Assembly (NCBI GenBank): GCA_031552765.1
Contig: JAVBME010000005.1
Span: 1-64,000 of the forward strand
DNA length: 64,000 bases
Reading direction: 5' to 3'
Source: JAVBME01 sp031552765
GTDB lineage: Bacteria > Bacillota > Negativicutes > Acidaminococcales > JAISLQ01
The notes below the pieces were generated by a model. It made no database searches, was not told the DNA's origin, and saw only the letters and a list, made by a program, of their open reading frames with translations. The position numbers and the translations under genes were made by a program. Positions 39,555-49,355 of this stretch are shown one piece after another (position 1 is the stretch's first letter; every line of letters begins with the position of its first letter).

Positions 39555-40665
39555 GTGTTGATAGCGGAATATAAACCCGAGATACAAAGTTTGGCGGCCA
39601 AGTTAGAGGAAATGAGGGATTCACTTTGACGTCGCTAGAAAAAGCGAACGCATAGCCGAACTGGAGCATAAGATGAGCGCGCCCGGCTTTTGGGACGACC
39701 CGCAGGCCGCGCAAAAAATAACGCAGGAAACCACTGTACTGAAAGAGGAAATAGACACATGGCATAAACTGAAAAACCGCCTGGAAGATGTGGAAACGCT
39801 GTGGGAACTGGCGGTGGAAGAGGGAGAAGGCAGCCTGGAAGGCGAGATAAGCGAAGGTCTTTGTGGCATACGGGCCGACATAGAGCATCTTGAGCTCAAT
39901 CTTTTGCTGAGCGGGGAATATGACGCTAATAACGCCATTTTGAATATCCACGCCGGCGCCGGCGGCACCGAAGCCCAGGACTGGGCCGAGATGCTGCTGC
40001 GCATGTATTCGCGTTACGGCGAGCGGGCCGGTTTTAAAGTAGAGATCATCGATTTGCAAGATGGCGACGAGGCGGGTATCAAGAGCGCTACTATCGGTAT
40101 CAGCGGACACAATGCCTACGGTTATTTGAAATCGGAAAAAGGCGTCCACCGCCTGGTGCGTATATCGCCGTTTGACTCTAATGCCAGGCGGCATACTTCT
40201 TTTGCCGCGCTCGACGTCATGCCGGAAATAGAAGACAATGTAGAGATAGAAATAAACCCTGTCGACCTCAAGGTAGATACCTTCCGGGCCAGCGGCGCCG
40301 GCGGACAGCATATCAATAAGACCGACTCGGCGGTCAGGATGACCCATATCCCGACAGGCATCATCGTGCAATGCCAAAACCAGCGTTCCCAGATACAAAA
40401 CCGCGAACGTTGCATGCAGCTGCTCCGGGCCAAACTGTTCGAACTGGAACGCCAGAAAAAGGCCGACCTGCAAAACCAGATCGCCGGCGATTACCAGGCA
40501 ATAGAGTGGGGCAGCCAGATACGTTCTTATGTTTTCCATCCCTATAACATGGTGAAAGACCACCGTACCAGTGTGGAAACAGGTAACGTACAGGCTGTGA
40601 TGGACGGCAATCTCGACATATTTATCGAAGGCTATCTGAAAGACCTGCAAAACAAAAAAGCGTAG
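39555..40665 (+). CDS. prfB: Peptide chain release factor 2 (programmed +1 frameshift)
   Basis: 369 residues after recoding. Translation starts at GTG 39555 (AGGGAG upstream). The first 24 codons end in CTT TGA C at 39624-39630, with an internal AGGGAT Shine-Dalgarno-like element just before, the classic RF2 autoregulatory frameshift site. Reading shifts +1 to GAC at 39628 and continues to 40665. The stop-codon recognition tripeptide 'SPF' (in 'VRISPFDSNARRH') and the catalytic 'GGQ' (in 'ASGAGGQHINKTDSAVRM') identify RF2, which reads UGA and UAA. Low RF2 favours the shift. Confidence 0.96.
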
Positions 40666-40705
40666 CAGTTTTTATGCGCATAAGTCTGCCGCTTTCTACC
40701 CGGGA

Positions 40706-40829
40706 ATGATAAACAAGAAGGTGGTAGAGGTGGTGGCGCGAGGAGTATTTTAGCGGAAGCGTACACGTGTGTACGTTGAGCATAAAATGCGACGAGTAAC
40801 GGCACATATGCCGCCTTCTTGTTTATCGT
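40706..40829. repeat. Long inverted-repeat element between prfB and the DUF5693 gene
   Basis: GATAAACAAGAAGGTGG (40708-40724) pairs with CCGCCTTCTTGTTTATC (40811-40827) with one G-U pair, closing a loop of about 86 bases. That loop contains further inverted segments (TATTTTAGC/GCATAAAAT and GTACAC/GTGTAC). There is no T tract at the 3' end, so it is not a simple terminator. The ribosome-binding site of the next gene follows within 10 bases. Confidence 0.75.
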
Positions 40830-40841
40830 AGTGGAGGCATT

Positions 40842-42908
40842 TTGACAAAATATATTTATAACAGATACATGTTAATATTGATCGTTTTGGGCCTGTTCTT
40901 TGCCATAGTCCTGAGCGTGGGCCGCAGCCGGGTGGAAAATGCCAACCGTAGCGTAGAGATGATTTACGAATACGGTGAAGTACTGCGCCTGGCGGCTGAT
41001 GCCGGAAAAACGCCTGCTGAAACCATGAAGCTGTTCAAAGACAGTGGCATTACTTCTTTGGCGGTGTTTGAAGTTACACTGGAACATTTGGTAAAACGGG
41101 GTTTGGTGGCAGTAACCGACGGCGCGGATCTTTTGGCCAAGAGCAAGGCCGGCCTGTTGTCGGAAGGCCTTTGGCGTGAGTACATAGCCAGCGGCCAGAT
41201 AGCGGCTGACGCTATTTATATAACCGCCAGTGTGAACGGCGCTGTGCAAAAAGAGATAGAAGAAGACCTGGCGCAGCGTTTCGGCGCGGACCGGGTGCGG
41301 GTGTTGCGGGAAAACGGCCCGCACATCATCGCAGTAAAGGGCGATCATAAAGATGTCATGGAGCAGCATTTGGGCATACTTTCCTCTGATATCGAGGAAG
41401 TAGCCAGGCATGGCTTCAAGGTCATCGCCCGCCCGACCAACTACCATGCCGTTACCCCGGACAACATAAAAGCGCTCTTTGCCCGTTTGGATAAAACTCC
41501 GGGCAAGGTTTCCGGCCTATTGTTTACCGGGCAGGAAGTATTGGGCTTTCCGGACGAACTGCCGCTGGTCGCCGCTGAAATGAACAAGCGGGGCCTGACT
41601 TTGGGCATGACGGAACATCCTTTGCAGTTGCAGTTTGACAAACAGGCCGGCTTGGTGGATTTGGGCAAACTTGCCAATTACCAGGTGGCTCGCCTTTACG
41701 TCATAGACAAAACCGAGCAGGAAAAACGCCTGGATGTGCCGCAGGCGCTGCGTCGCTGGTCGCTGACCGATGAAGAGCGCAATGTGCGCATGAACTATAT
41801 TCGTTCTTTTTGGGCGCCGTCTCCCGGCATGACCCTTTTGGAAACCAATCTCGACTATGTAGCGCAAATACGCGATTCTGTGGCGAAAAGAGGTTTTTCT
41901 TTCGGTCCGGCCGGCGTATTCCAGCCATATCTCCCGAATAAATTCTTTTTCATACCCTTGATTTTCGGCGCGGTGGCGGCCGGAGTGCTTTATCTGTCCA
42001 CCCTGACGGCCCGCCTTACCGGAAAACGGCAGCTTGTTCTGACGTTAGTGGCTGGAGCGGCTCTGTCCCTGCCGTTTGCTTTTACTGATGTGGTGTTCAT
42101 CCGCCAGGCAGTAGCTTTGTTGTCAGCAGTTATTTTCCCTGTGCTGTCTATAGCCTGGCAACTGGCAAACTGGGAAAAATTAGCGGAAAATCCAAATAAA
42201 TCGCTGTTTTGTATCATAAAACACAGCATATGGCAACTGGCGGCGGCAGTATTTTTGTCGCTGGCCGGCGGGGCCTATATCAGCGGCATACTGGGCGACA
42301 TAAATTTCATGCTGGAGATGGATATCTACCGCGGCGTGAAGCTTACATTCTTATTGCCGCTCGTGCTGGTCACGCTTATTTACCTCAAACGTTACAATGT
42401 ATTTGGCGAGCCTTTGGAAAATAAGAGCGGCCTTATCAGCCAGCTGCGGGAACTGATGGATTACCCGGTGCAACTAAAGACGCTGTTTTGTCTGGGCGTC
42501 GGCGCTGTAGTAGCCTATATTTTTATCGGCCGCACAGGACATACGGCAGGTTTGCCGGTGCCGGGCCTCGAAATAAAGATGCGCTATTTCCTGGAAGAAG
42601 TGATGTACGCCCGGCCGCGGGAAAAAGAATTCCTGGTGGGGCATCCTTCCTTTTTCCTGGCCGCGTTAGCGGCCAGCCGTAACCTGCCGCATATCATGCT
42701 TTATTGCCTGGTGATAGGCGCGACTATCGGCCAGGGCTGTTTAGTCGAGACTTTCGCCCATATGAGGACGCCTGTTCTGATGTCCTTCATCCGCGCCCTT
42801 GACGGTTTGTGGATGGGCGCCATTCTTGGCATAATAGCTGTTTTAGGAGCCAGCGCCTGTTTGGCGGCCGGTAAGTACCTTAAAAGGAGATATGCCGGTG
42901 ACTCGTAA
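40842..42908 (+). CDS. DUF5693 family membrane protein
   Basis: 688 residues from a TTG start with GTGGAGG upstream. An N-terminal membrane anchor (about 5-25) is followed by an extracytoplasmic region of about 340 residues. Then come several membrane segments (about 370-520 and 545-680) in a transporter-like arrangement. The fold of the outer domain ('MIYEYGEVLRLAADAGKTPAETMKLFKDSGITSLAVFE') recalls DUF5693 proteins, encoded next to csaB in many Firmicutes. A role in pyruvylated wall-polymer assembly or export is suggested only by this pairing. The csaB start overlaps its 3' end by 17 bases. Confidence 0.75.
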   Translation: MTKYIYNRYMLILIVLGLFFAIVLSVGRSRVENANRSVEMIYEYGEVLRLAADAGKTPAETMKLFKDSGITSLAVFEVTLEHLVKRGLVAVTDGADLLAKSKAGLLSEGLWREYIASGQIAADAIYITASVNGAVQKEIEEDLAQRFGADRVRVLRENGPHIIAVKGDHKDVMEQHLGILSSDIEEVARHGFKVIARPTNYHAVTPDNIKALFARLDKTPGKVSGLLFTGQEVLGFPDELPLVAAEMNKRGLTLGMTEHPLQLQFDKQAGLVDLGKLANYQVARLYVIDKTEQEKRLDVPQALRRWSLTDEERNVRMNYIRSFWAPSPGMTLLETNLDYVAQIRDSVAKRGFSFGPAGVFQPYLPNKFFFIPLIFGAVAAGVLYLSTLTARLTGKRQLVLTLVAGAALSLPFAFTDVVFIRQAVALLSAVIFPVLSIAWQLANWEKLAENPNKSLFCIIKHSIWQLAAAVFLSLAGGAYISGILGDINFMLEMDIYRGVKLTFLLPLVLVTLIYLKRYNVFGEPLENKSGLISQLRELMDYPVQLKTLFCLGVGAVVAYIFIGRTGHTAGLPVPGLEIKMRYFLEEVMYARPREKEFLVGHPSFFLAALAASRNLPHIMLYCLVIGATIGQGCLVETFAHMRTPVLMSFIRALDGLWMGAILGIIAVLGASACLAAGKYLKRRYAGDS

Positions 42909-44001
42909 AAGAATCCTCATTTGCGGTTATTATGGTTTTGCCAACGCAGGCGATGAAGCGATGCTCATGGCCGTTATAGAGGCTTTGAGCGATATTTCCG
43001 CCGACCTTGATATTACCGTTTTATCCGGCAACCCCGAGGAGACTATGGCCCGCCACGGTGTGAAGGCTGTGCACCGGATGAGCCTGACGGCTATATTGAA
43101 AGCTATGCTGGCGGCCGATCTGGTCATTTCCGGCGGCGGGAGCCTGTTGCAGGATGTGACCAGCCGGCGCAGCGTTTTTTACTATCTGGCAGTTATGCAA
43201 TTGGCAAAACTTCTGGGTAAACCGGTAGTTTTGTATGGACAGGGCATCGGGCCGCTACGCGGCGGGGTCGCGCGTTTCGCCACCCGCTTTGTCTGCCGGC
43301 AGGCCGACCTTATCACTGTGCGCGATAAAAAATCACTTGACGTACTTAAAGACCTTGGCATTGACAGCAAGCCGGTGGTGCTTACCGCCGACCCGGTCAT
43401 GGCCATGCACCCGGTGGACAAACTCAGCGGGCGCATGATCCTGCGCCGTTACGGCATGGAAGGCGCCAAGACGCTTGTCGGCATATCGGCGCGCGACTGG
43501 CAGGGGCTGAGCGGGTTTAAGATCGTACTGGCTGAGGCGGCAGACCGGCTTATCAGAGATTATGACGCCAGAGTGGTCTTTATGCCTTTACAGTACCCGG
43601 ACGACCTTGCCATAGCCGGTGAGATAGCGGGCCTTATGCAGGAAAAAGAACAGGTTGCCGTCATAACCGAGCGTTGCAGCATCGGCGATTTTCTGTCACT
43701 GGTAGGAAATATGCAGCTTTTATTGAGCGTACGCCTGCACGCGCTTATTTTTGGCGCGGTGATGGGAGTGCCGGTGCTCGGCATCTCTTACGATCCGAAG
43801 ATAGAAGGCTTCCTCGACGGGATATGTTCTAATGTAGTGGGCGATCTGAATACTGTGACGGCTGATATGGTGATGAGCAGAGTGCAGGCCGTGCTGGAGG
43901 ACGAAACAATATTGGCCGGGCAGAATGCCTGTGTGGAAGATATGCGCGGCCAGGCTTTGAAGAACGCTGAACTGGCGATAAAAATGCTGGATAAAAAATG
44001 A
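42892..44001 (+). CDS. csaB: Polysaccharide pyruvyl transferase CsaB
   Basis: 369 residues. 'RILICGYYGFANAGDEAMLMAVIEAL' at the N-terminus, 'ISGGGSLLQDVTSRRSVFYYL', 'YGQGIGPL' and the C-terminal 'VRLHALIFGAVMGVPVLGISYDPKIEGF' are signatures of CsaB. It transfers pyruvate from PEP to a secondary wall polymer; pyruvylated polymer is the receptor for SLH domains in several Gram-positive bacteria. The SLH porin at the window start makes this relevant, though some Negativicutes use polyamine-modified peptidoglycan instead. ATG follows AAAAGGAGA. Confidence 0.93.
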   Translation: MPVTRKRILICGYYGFANAGDEAMLMAVIEALSDISADLDITVLSGNPEETMARHGVKAVHRMSLTAILKAMLAADLVISGGGSLLQDVTSRRSVFYYLAVMQLAKLLGKPVVLYGQGIGPLRGGVARFATRFVCRQADLITVRDKKSLDVLKDLGIDSKPVVLTADPVMAMHPVDKLSGRMILRRYGMEGAKTLVGISARDWQGLSGFKIVLAEAADRLIRDYDARVVFMPLQYPDDLAIAGEIAGLMQEKEQVAVITERCSIGDFLSLVGNMQLLLSVRLHALIFGAVMGVPVLGISYDPKIEGFLDGICSNVVGDLNTVTADMVMSRVQAVLEDETILAGQNACVEDMRGQALKNAELAIKMLDKK

Positions 44002-44044
44002 TTTTGCCTTTTGTGCTTTAGGTAAAGGGGGATTCCTGTAAACT

Positions 44045-44731
44045 ATGATCATCATGAGCGATATCAGCAAACGCTATAATAACGGCCTGGTAGCTTTGCG
44101 CGACGTGAGCATCCATATCAAACGCGGCGAATTTGTGTTTGTGGTCGGCCCGAGCGGAGCCGGCAAATCCACTTTTATCAAAATGCTGTTCCGCGAAGTG
44201 CTTCCGACCAGCGGCAACCTTTTTGTCAACGGTATCAATATCGGCGCTTTGCCGGAAAGCGAAGTGCCGTACGTCAGGCGTTCTTTAGGCATAGTATTTC
44301 AGGATTACCGTCTTTTGCCTGACCGCACTGTGCATGAAAACATAGCTTTTGCCATGCAGGTCATCGAAGCCCCGTACAGGGAAATACAAAAACGGGTGAA
44401 CACCGTGCTCGATATGGTGGGCCTTAGGCATAAATCGCGCGCTTATCCGCAGGAAATGTCCGGCGGCGAGCAGCAGCGGGTAGCTATTGCCCGGGCGATA
44501 GTCAACAACCCGTTTCTCGTCATAGCGGACGAGCCGACCGGTAACCTTGACCCGGACAACAGCCGCGACATCATGCGGATATTCACTGAGATAAACAGCG
44601 ACGGCACGACTATCGTTATGGCCACGCACGATAAGGATATAGTCGATACTATGAATAAGCGCGTAATTGCTATAGAAAACGGCCAGATCGCACGCGACGA
44701 AGAAGGAGGCGCGTACGGTTATGAGCTTTAG
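44045..44731 (+). CDS. ftsE: Cell-division ATP-binding protein FtsE
   Basis: 228 residues. 'VVGPSGAGKSTFIKMLFREVLPTSG' is Walker A, 'MSGGEQQRVAIARAIVNNP' the ABC signature and 'VIADEPTGNLDPD' Walker B. 'RRSLGIVFQDYRLLPDRTVHEN' is the Q-loop typical of FtsE. With FtsX it forms the divisome complex that switches on septal wall hydrolases. The ribosome-binding site GGGGG is about 12 bases from ATG 44045; ATG 44054 is a possible alternative. It overlaps ftsX by 11 bases. Confidence 0.95.
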   Translation: MIIMSDISKRYNNGLVALRDVSIHIKRGEFVFVVGPSGAGKSTFIKMLFREVLPTSGNLFVNGINIGALPESEVPYVRRSLGIVFQDYRLLPDRTVHENIAFAMQVIEAPYREIQKRVNTVLDMVGLRHKSRAYPQEMSGGEQQRVAIARAIVNNPFLVIADEPTGNLDPDNSRDIMRIFTEINSDGTTIVMATHDKDIVDTMNKRVIAIENGQIARDEEGGAYGYEL

Positions 44732-45608
44732 GACCAAGGAATATTTTGTGCGCGAAGCCGCGCTTTCCATCAAGCGCAACCGTTTGATGAGCATTGCGTC
44801 TATTTCTACGGTGGCGATTTCTTTATTGATATTGGGGATTTTTACCATAATGATCCTCAATATGAATAACCTGGCCAACATTTTGGAATCGCAGGTACAG
44901 GTGACGGCCTATCTTTCCGACGAGGCTAAAGAAGACGACGTGACCAAGCTGGCAGAGCAGATAAAAAAGCTGCCTGGCGTTACAAAGGTGGATTTTATCA
45001 GTAAGGAAGAAGCGTTGAAGCGTTTTGCCAACCGGCTGGGCGAACGAAAGGAACTGCTGGACAGCCTGGGCAACACTAACCCTTTGCCTAATGCTTATGA
45101 GATACATGTAGATGCGCCGGACAAAGTAAAGCCGGTCGCGGAAGCGGTGCGCAAACTGGGCAAGGTAGAAGATACCCGCTTCGGGCAGGAAACTATTGAG
45201 CAACTGTTCAGCCTTACCAAGATATTGCGGTATGGCGGTTTTATTTTGATCGTATTTTTGGCTTTTGCCGCCTTGTTTATTATTTCCAATACCATCAGGA
45301 TCACGGTCTTTTCCCGGCGCCGGGAAGTGAGCATAATGAAATACGTCGGCGCCACAGACTGGTTCATCCGCTGGCCCTTCCTCCTCGAGGGCATGGCTCT
45401 CGGGCTTTTCGGCTCGCTGATTGCGGTACTCCTTTTGGTCTGGGTATACGGCATGATAGTAGACCGGGTGCATGCTTCTTTGGCTTTTATGCCACTAGTG
45501 CCCCGCTCTCCCATGCTTACTTATATTTCTGTTTGCCTTTTGGCTGTCGGTATGGGCATAGGGGCTTTGGGCAGCAGCATTTCGCTCAAGAAGTTCCTGA
45601 AAGTATGA
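44721..45608 (+). CDS. ftsX: Cell-division protein FtsX
   Basis: 295 residues. One N-terminal membrane helix ('STVAISLLILGIFTIMIL') is followed by an extracytoplasmic domain of about 120 residues, then three C-terminal helices starting near 'GGFILIVFLAFAALFIISNTI'. 'RRREVSIMKYVGATDWFIRWPFLLEGMALGLFGS' is the FtsX/MacB hallmark. The outer domain normally binds a hydrolase activator; the M23 gene 15 bases downstream is the likely partner. Confidence 0.94.
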   Translation: MSFRTKEYFVREAALSIKRNRLMSIASISTVAISLLILGIFTIMILNMNNLANILESQVQVTAYLSDEAKEDDVTKLAEQIKKLPGVTKVDFISKEEALKRFANRLGERKELLDSLGNTNPLPNAYEIHVDAPDKVKPVAEAVRKLGKVEDTRFGQETIEQLFSLTKILRYGGFILIVFLAFAALFIISNTIRITVFSRRREVSIMKYVGATDWFIRWPFLLEGMALGLFGSLIAVLLLVWVYGMIVDRVHASLAFMPLVPRSPMLTYISVCLLAVGMGIGALGSSISLKKFLKV

Positions 45609-45623
45609 TGAGGAGGCTGCCCG

Positions 45624-46775
45624 ATGCTGGATAACAAGCGTATAGCTTCTTTTGCCTTGGCTTGCCTCCTGCTGTCTTTTACCTTGCCCGCTCTGGCGGA
45701 AGTGAGCGAAGACGACAAGACGAAAGTAAAAGAAAAACAAGAGGAACTTCAGGAAATACAAGGGCAAATGGGGCAGAAAAAAGCCCGGGTCGACCAGACC
45801 AGGCAAAAAGCCCGGGTCGCCCATGAGCAACTGCGCGAAGTGGAATCCAGCCTGGCTGCGGCGGAAAAAGAGCTGTCCACGCTGGAGACCAATCTGGGCG
45901 GCGTGGAAAACCAGATGGCGACAAACGAAGGCATCCTCGCCAAAGCGAAAGCCGACCTTAAAGCGCGCAATGCCGCTTATGCCAAGCGTGTGCGCAATAT
46001 TTACATGCACGGCCAGATGAATTATCTGGATGTCCTTTTGGGCGCCAAGGATTTTTCCGATTTTACCACGCGGGTGGAACTTTTGCTGCGCATCGTGCGC
46101 AATGATATCCAGCTTATCGACCAGATAAAAGAAGGGCAGCAGGTAGTAAAGACCCAACAGGAAAAGCTAGAGCAAGACCGGCGGGAAATAAAAAAACTGC
46201 GTGACGAGACCGCCGCGAAAAAAGAAACCATTGCCGAACACAGGAAGCAAAGGCGGGTGGTCTTTGAACAGGCGGCTGGGGAGCGCGACCAGGCCGAACG
46301 CGAATATAACGACCTGATGGCGACTTCCCAACGCATAACCGATATGATCAAACGCCTCGAGGCCGGCGGGCAGATCACCGGGAGGGGAACCGGGTCGATG
46401 TCCTGGCCGATCCGTGGGCCGATAACTTCGCCTTTTGGCTGGCGGGTGCATCCGATTTTCGGCACGCAAAAATATCATTCCGGCATGGATATTGCCGGTG
46501 ATTACGGCGACCCGATAAGGGCGGCCGACGACGGAGTAGTAGTAAGCTCCGGCTGGCTGGGCGGCTATGGCTACTGTGTCATCATCGACCACGGCAACGG
46601 TCTGACTACGCTTTATGGGCATAATTCGGAGCTGCACGTAAGCGTGGGCAATAAGGTATACAAAGGGCAGACAATAGCGCTTTGCGGCTCTACCGGTTAT
46701 TCTACCGGCCCGCATTGCCATTTTGAAGTGAGAAAACACGGCGAGACGGTCAACCCGATGAATTATCTGCCTTGA
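45624..46775 (+). CDS. EnvC-like murein hydrolase activator / M23 peptidase
   Basis: 383 residues. A signal peptide (about 1-25, 'FTLPALA') is followed by a long coiled coil with two arms (about 30-250) and a C-terminal LytM/M23 domain (about 265-383). The zinc motifs are intact: 'HSGMDIA' (HxxxD) and 'HCHFEV' (HxH), so unlike E. coli EnvC it may be an active endopeptidase. The layout and position directly after ftsEX indicate a septal wall hydrolase controlled by FtsEX, acting in the periplasm. GAGGAGG precedes the ATG. Confidence 0.92.
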   Translation: MLDNKRIASFALACLLLSFTLPALAEVSEDDKTKVKEKQEELQEIQGQMGQKKARVDQTRQKARVAHEQLREVESSLAAAEKELSTLETNLGGVENQMATNEGILAKAKADLKARNAAYAKRVRNIYMHGQMNYLDVLLGAKDFSDFTTRVELLLRIVRNDIQLIDQIKEGQQVVKTQQEKLEQDRREIKKLRDETAAKKETIAEHRKQRRVVFEQAAGERDQAEREYNDLMATSQRITDMIKRLEAGGQITGRGTGSMSWPIRGPITSPFGWRVHPIFGTQKYHSGMDIAGDYGDPIRAADDGVVVSSGWLGGYGYCVIIDHGNGLTTLYGHNSELHVSVGNKVYKGQTIALCGSTGYSTGPHCHFEVRKHGETVNPMNYLP

Positions 46776-46856
46776 TAGGTTTACATACAGTGAGGGCTGC
46801 CAGAGCCGGGGCGCGTGTCCGGAGAGATATTTTGGCAGTTGGGATTAAGGGGGCGG

Positions 46857-48023
46857 ATGATTTTGTTTAACAAACGCCAGGCGTTTTTTGGCGCCGTTGC
46901 AATAGCTTTGGTTACGTTTTTTCTTACCGCCAGCGGGTTTATGTATTTTTTCCACCTGGTGTCGGGCGATGTTTTGCTGACAGTGAAATTCTTCCAGGCC
47001 TTGCAGGTAGTAAAATCACGCTATGTGGAAAACGTGCCGGTGGAAAAACTGATGAACGGCGCGATCAGCGGTCTGGTGCGCTCGCTTGGCGACCCGCACT
47101 CCCTATATATGGACGGAAAAATGTTCAAGCAGTTTATGGTGGAGACCGAGGGACAGTTTGGCGGTATCGGCGTCATTGTCGGAGTCAAGGATAAAATGCT
47201 GACAGTGGTGGCGCCTATCGCCGGTACGCCGGGCGAGGCGGCCGGTATCAAGAGCGGTGACAAGATCCTAAAAATAGGCGGGGAAGATACTAAAGATATG
47301 CCGCTGGACGCTGCGGTGAGCAAAATCCGCGGTCCTAAAGATACCATGGTCGAGTTGGAACTGCTGACCATGGACAACGAAGAAAAAACGGTAAAAATAG
47401 TACGCTCCAATATAAAACTCAAGACGGTCGCCAGCAAAAAACTGGAAGACAACATCGGCTATATAAGGATAACCATGTTCAATGAACATACCTATGCCGA
47501 TTTTGCCCAGCAACTGGCCGAACTTGACAAAGAGGGCATCAAAGGCCTGGTCTTGGACCTCAGGGATAACCCGGGCGGCCTGCTGGATTCCTGTGTAAAG
47601 GTGGCGGGCGAACTGGTGCCGAAAGGACCGGTGGTTTCCGTAGTCAGCCGTGACGGCAGCAGGGATGTCAAGACTTCTTCCCTGGCCCAGCCCAAATACA
47701 AGATAATCGTATTGGTCAACCACGGCAGCGCCAGCGCATCAGAGATAGTGGCCGGCGCCGTACAGGATACGGGCGTAGGGAAGGTTCTGGGCGTTACTAC
47801 TTACGGCAAGGGGTCGGTACAGGCGATACTCAGCCTGGATGGCAACTCCGCTATCAAACTTACGACCGCTACATATTTTACCCCCAGTGGACGCGCGATA
47901 AACGGCGTGGGGGTAAAACCGGACATAGAGCTAAAACTGTCCAGCAGTTGGGATAACCAGCTATACCGCGCGCAAAGCGAGCTGCAAGAAGAGCTGGCTG
48001 CCGCGGCAAAGAAAAACGAATGA
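46857..48023 (+). CDS. ctpA: C-terminal processing peptidase (S41 family)
   Basis: 388 residues. An N-terminal membrane anchor is followed by a PDZ domain ('GQFGGIGVIVGVKDKMLTVVAPIAGTPGEAAGIKSGDKILKIGG', about 105-180) and the protease core. The catalytic Ser is in 'NHGSASASEIVAGA' and the Lys in 'TYGKGSVQ'. It cuts C-terminal tails of envelope proteins. I use ATG 46857; AAGGGGG lies only 3 bases before it, so TTG 46863 (9-base spacing) or an upstream GTG at 46815 are alternatives. Its place after ftsEX matches Bacillus ctpB. Confidence 0.9.
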   Translation: MILFNKRQAFFGAVAIALVTFFLTASGFMYFFHLVSGDVLLTVKFFQALQVVKSRYVENVPVEKLMNGAISGLVRSLGDPHSLYMDGKMFKQFMVETEGQFGGIGVIVGVKDKMLTVVAPIAGTPGEAAGIKSGDKILKIGGEDTKDMPLDAAVSKIRGPKDTMVELELLTMDNEEKTVKIVRSNIKLKTVASKKLEDNIGYIRITMFNEHTYADFAQQLAELDKEGIKGLVLDLRDNPGGLLDSCVKVAGELVPKGPVVSVVSRDGSRDVKTSSLAQPKYKIIVLVNHGSASASEIVAGAVQDTGVGKVLGVTTYGKGSVQAILSLDGNSAIKLTTATYFTPSGRAINGVGVKPDIELKLSSSWDNQLYRAQSELQEELAAAAKKNE

Positions 48024-48110
48024 ATGTTTGCAATTTCTGTTATAATTAAGTAACGGGCGGCTGGGAAGACCGGCCGCCCCTTTGTAATCTTACGGGAAAG
48101 GAGTGGCTCT

Positions 48111-49355
48111 ATGCTTTCTTTGCCTTTTTGGGATATGTTCCGGCTGGCCGCGCAAAGCATTTTGCACGCTTTTTTTCAGCCGTTTTTTTATCTGGTGGTA
48201 TTTCTTGTCTATTGGCAGTGCCGAAGTATGGCGCAGCAGCAAAAAGCCATGTTCGGCTATGAAAATTTCCCGCTGCGGCGGGTGACTTTGGAGTTTACCG
48301 TAAAAGGTATGCTGGGCGGTTTTTTTGCCAGCATGCTGGTATTGTCTACCGGGCTGACGATAAACGACTTGGGTTTGGCTTACCTGTGGCCGCTGGCGAT
48401 AATACTTCTTTTGCTCAATGCCCGCTTCCTGTGTTTTGCCTATGCCGGCGGCCTGCTGGCTTTGTCCAATATAATCTTCGGCTGGCCATATATTTCCGCG
48501 GCTCACCTACTGGCGCTGGTCGCTATTTTGCATGTTACCGAAAGCTTTTTGGTGCTGATCGGCGGGCGTTTTTCTTCCCTGCCGGCCTATTTTTGGCATA
48601 ATGGACAAGCGGTAGGCGGTTTTTCACTGACTAATTTTTGGCCTTTGCCTTTAATGATGATGTTTGCGGCCAGCGTGCCGGCCAGCGAGGTTGCCAACGC
48701 GATAAATATGCCGGACTGGTGGCCCTTGTTTCCTGTGGCGGAGGCTGGAGCCGGGCACATAAACGTGCTCATGCCTATACCGGTAGTGGCGGCCTTGGGC
48801 TACGGCAGCGTAGCCATATCGCGTCCACCTGCGGTAAAGAGGCGGATTTCCGCGCTTTTGCTCTTTCTCTATAGTTGTTGCCTGTTTGCGGCCGCCTGGC
48901 TCACCACCCAGCATGCCTGGTGGGGAGCGGTAGCGGCGGTATTATCTTTTGCCGGGCATGAAGCGGTAGTATATCTTGATAAACGCCTGGAATTTAAGCG
49001 GCCGCCTTTGTATGCAGCCCGTGAGGGACTTTTTACAGTGCTGGACGTTATATGGGGCATGCCGGCCTGGCGGGCGGGTTTGCGCTCTGGCGACAGCATT
49101 TTGCAGGTCAACGGCTACGACATACGGAATGAGTATGATTTAGGTGAAGCGGTCCGTTTTTTGCACAGTACCTTTACCCTGCGTATATTGCGCGAGGGGC
49201 AGGAAATGTATCTGGGCGGCAATTTTCTAGGATCTGAAGAAAAAGTTCTGGGGCTCATCAGGCTACCTGTACTGGATAAAGATACCTTGCTTAATATCCA
49301 CGGCAATTATTCACTGTTGTGGCGTTGGTGGCGCAAATGGCGCAAAAAACATTAA
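48111..49355 (+). CDS. minJ: MinJ-like PDZ membrane protein
   Basis: 414 residues. At least seven hydrophobic segments fill residues about 10-300, and a PDZ domain follows at the C-terminus ('GLFTVLDVIWGMPAWRAGLRSGDSILQVNGYDIRNEYDLGEAV', about 300-385). The tail is Trp/Lys-rich. Topology and the order ftsE-ftsX-ctp-minJ-uvrB-uvrA match Bacillus MinJ, which links DivIVA to MinD at the division site. Function here is inferred from layout and synteny. GGAAAGGAG precedes the ATG. A GGGCGGC/GCCGCCC hairpin at 48055-48079 lies between ctpA and this gene. Confidence 0.82.
   Translation: MLSLPFWDMFRLAAQSILHAFFQPFFYLVVFLVYWQCRSMAQQQKAMFGYENFPLRRVTLEFTVKGMLGGFFASMLVLSTGLTINDLGLAYLWPLAIILLLLNARFLCFAYAGGLLALSNIIFGWPYISAAHLLALVAILHVTESFLVLIGGRFSSLPAYFWHNGQAVGGFSLTNFWPLPLMMMFAASVPASEVANAINMPDWWPLFPVAEAGAGHINVLMPIPVVAALGYGSVAISRPPAVKRRISALLLFLYSCCLFAAAWLTTQHAWWGAVAAVLSFAGHEAVVYLDKRLEFKRPPLYAAREGLFTVLDVIWGMPAWRAGLRSGDSILQVNGYDIRNEYDLGEAVRFLHSTFTLRILREGQEMYLGGNFLGSEEKVLGLIRLPVLDKDTLLNIHGNYSLLWRWWRKWRKKH

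Noticed and set aside
38358..39587. Long minus-strand frame opposite secA
   Set aside because: Shadow of the secA coding sequence caused by codon bias; no ribosome-binding site.
39628..40665. prfB appearing as two separate reading frames
   Set aside because: The internal TGA after CTT with an upstream AGGGAT is the well-known RF2 programmed frameshift, not a mutation or a novel fusion.
40706..40753. 15-codon ORF inside the inverted-repeat element
   Set aside because: The GGGA before the ATG is too close to act as a ribosome-binding site, and the sequence is constrained by the stem.
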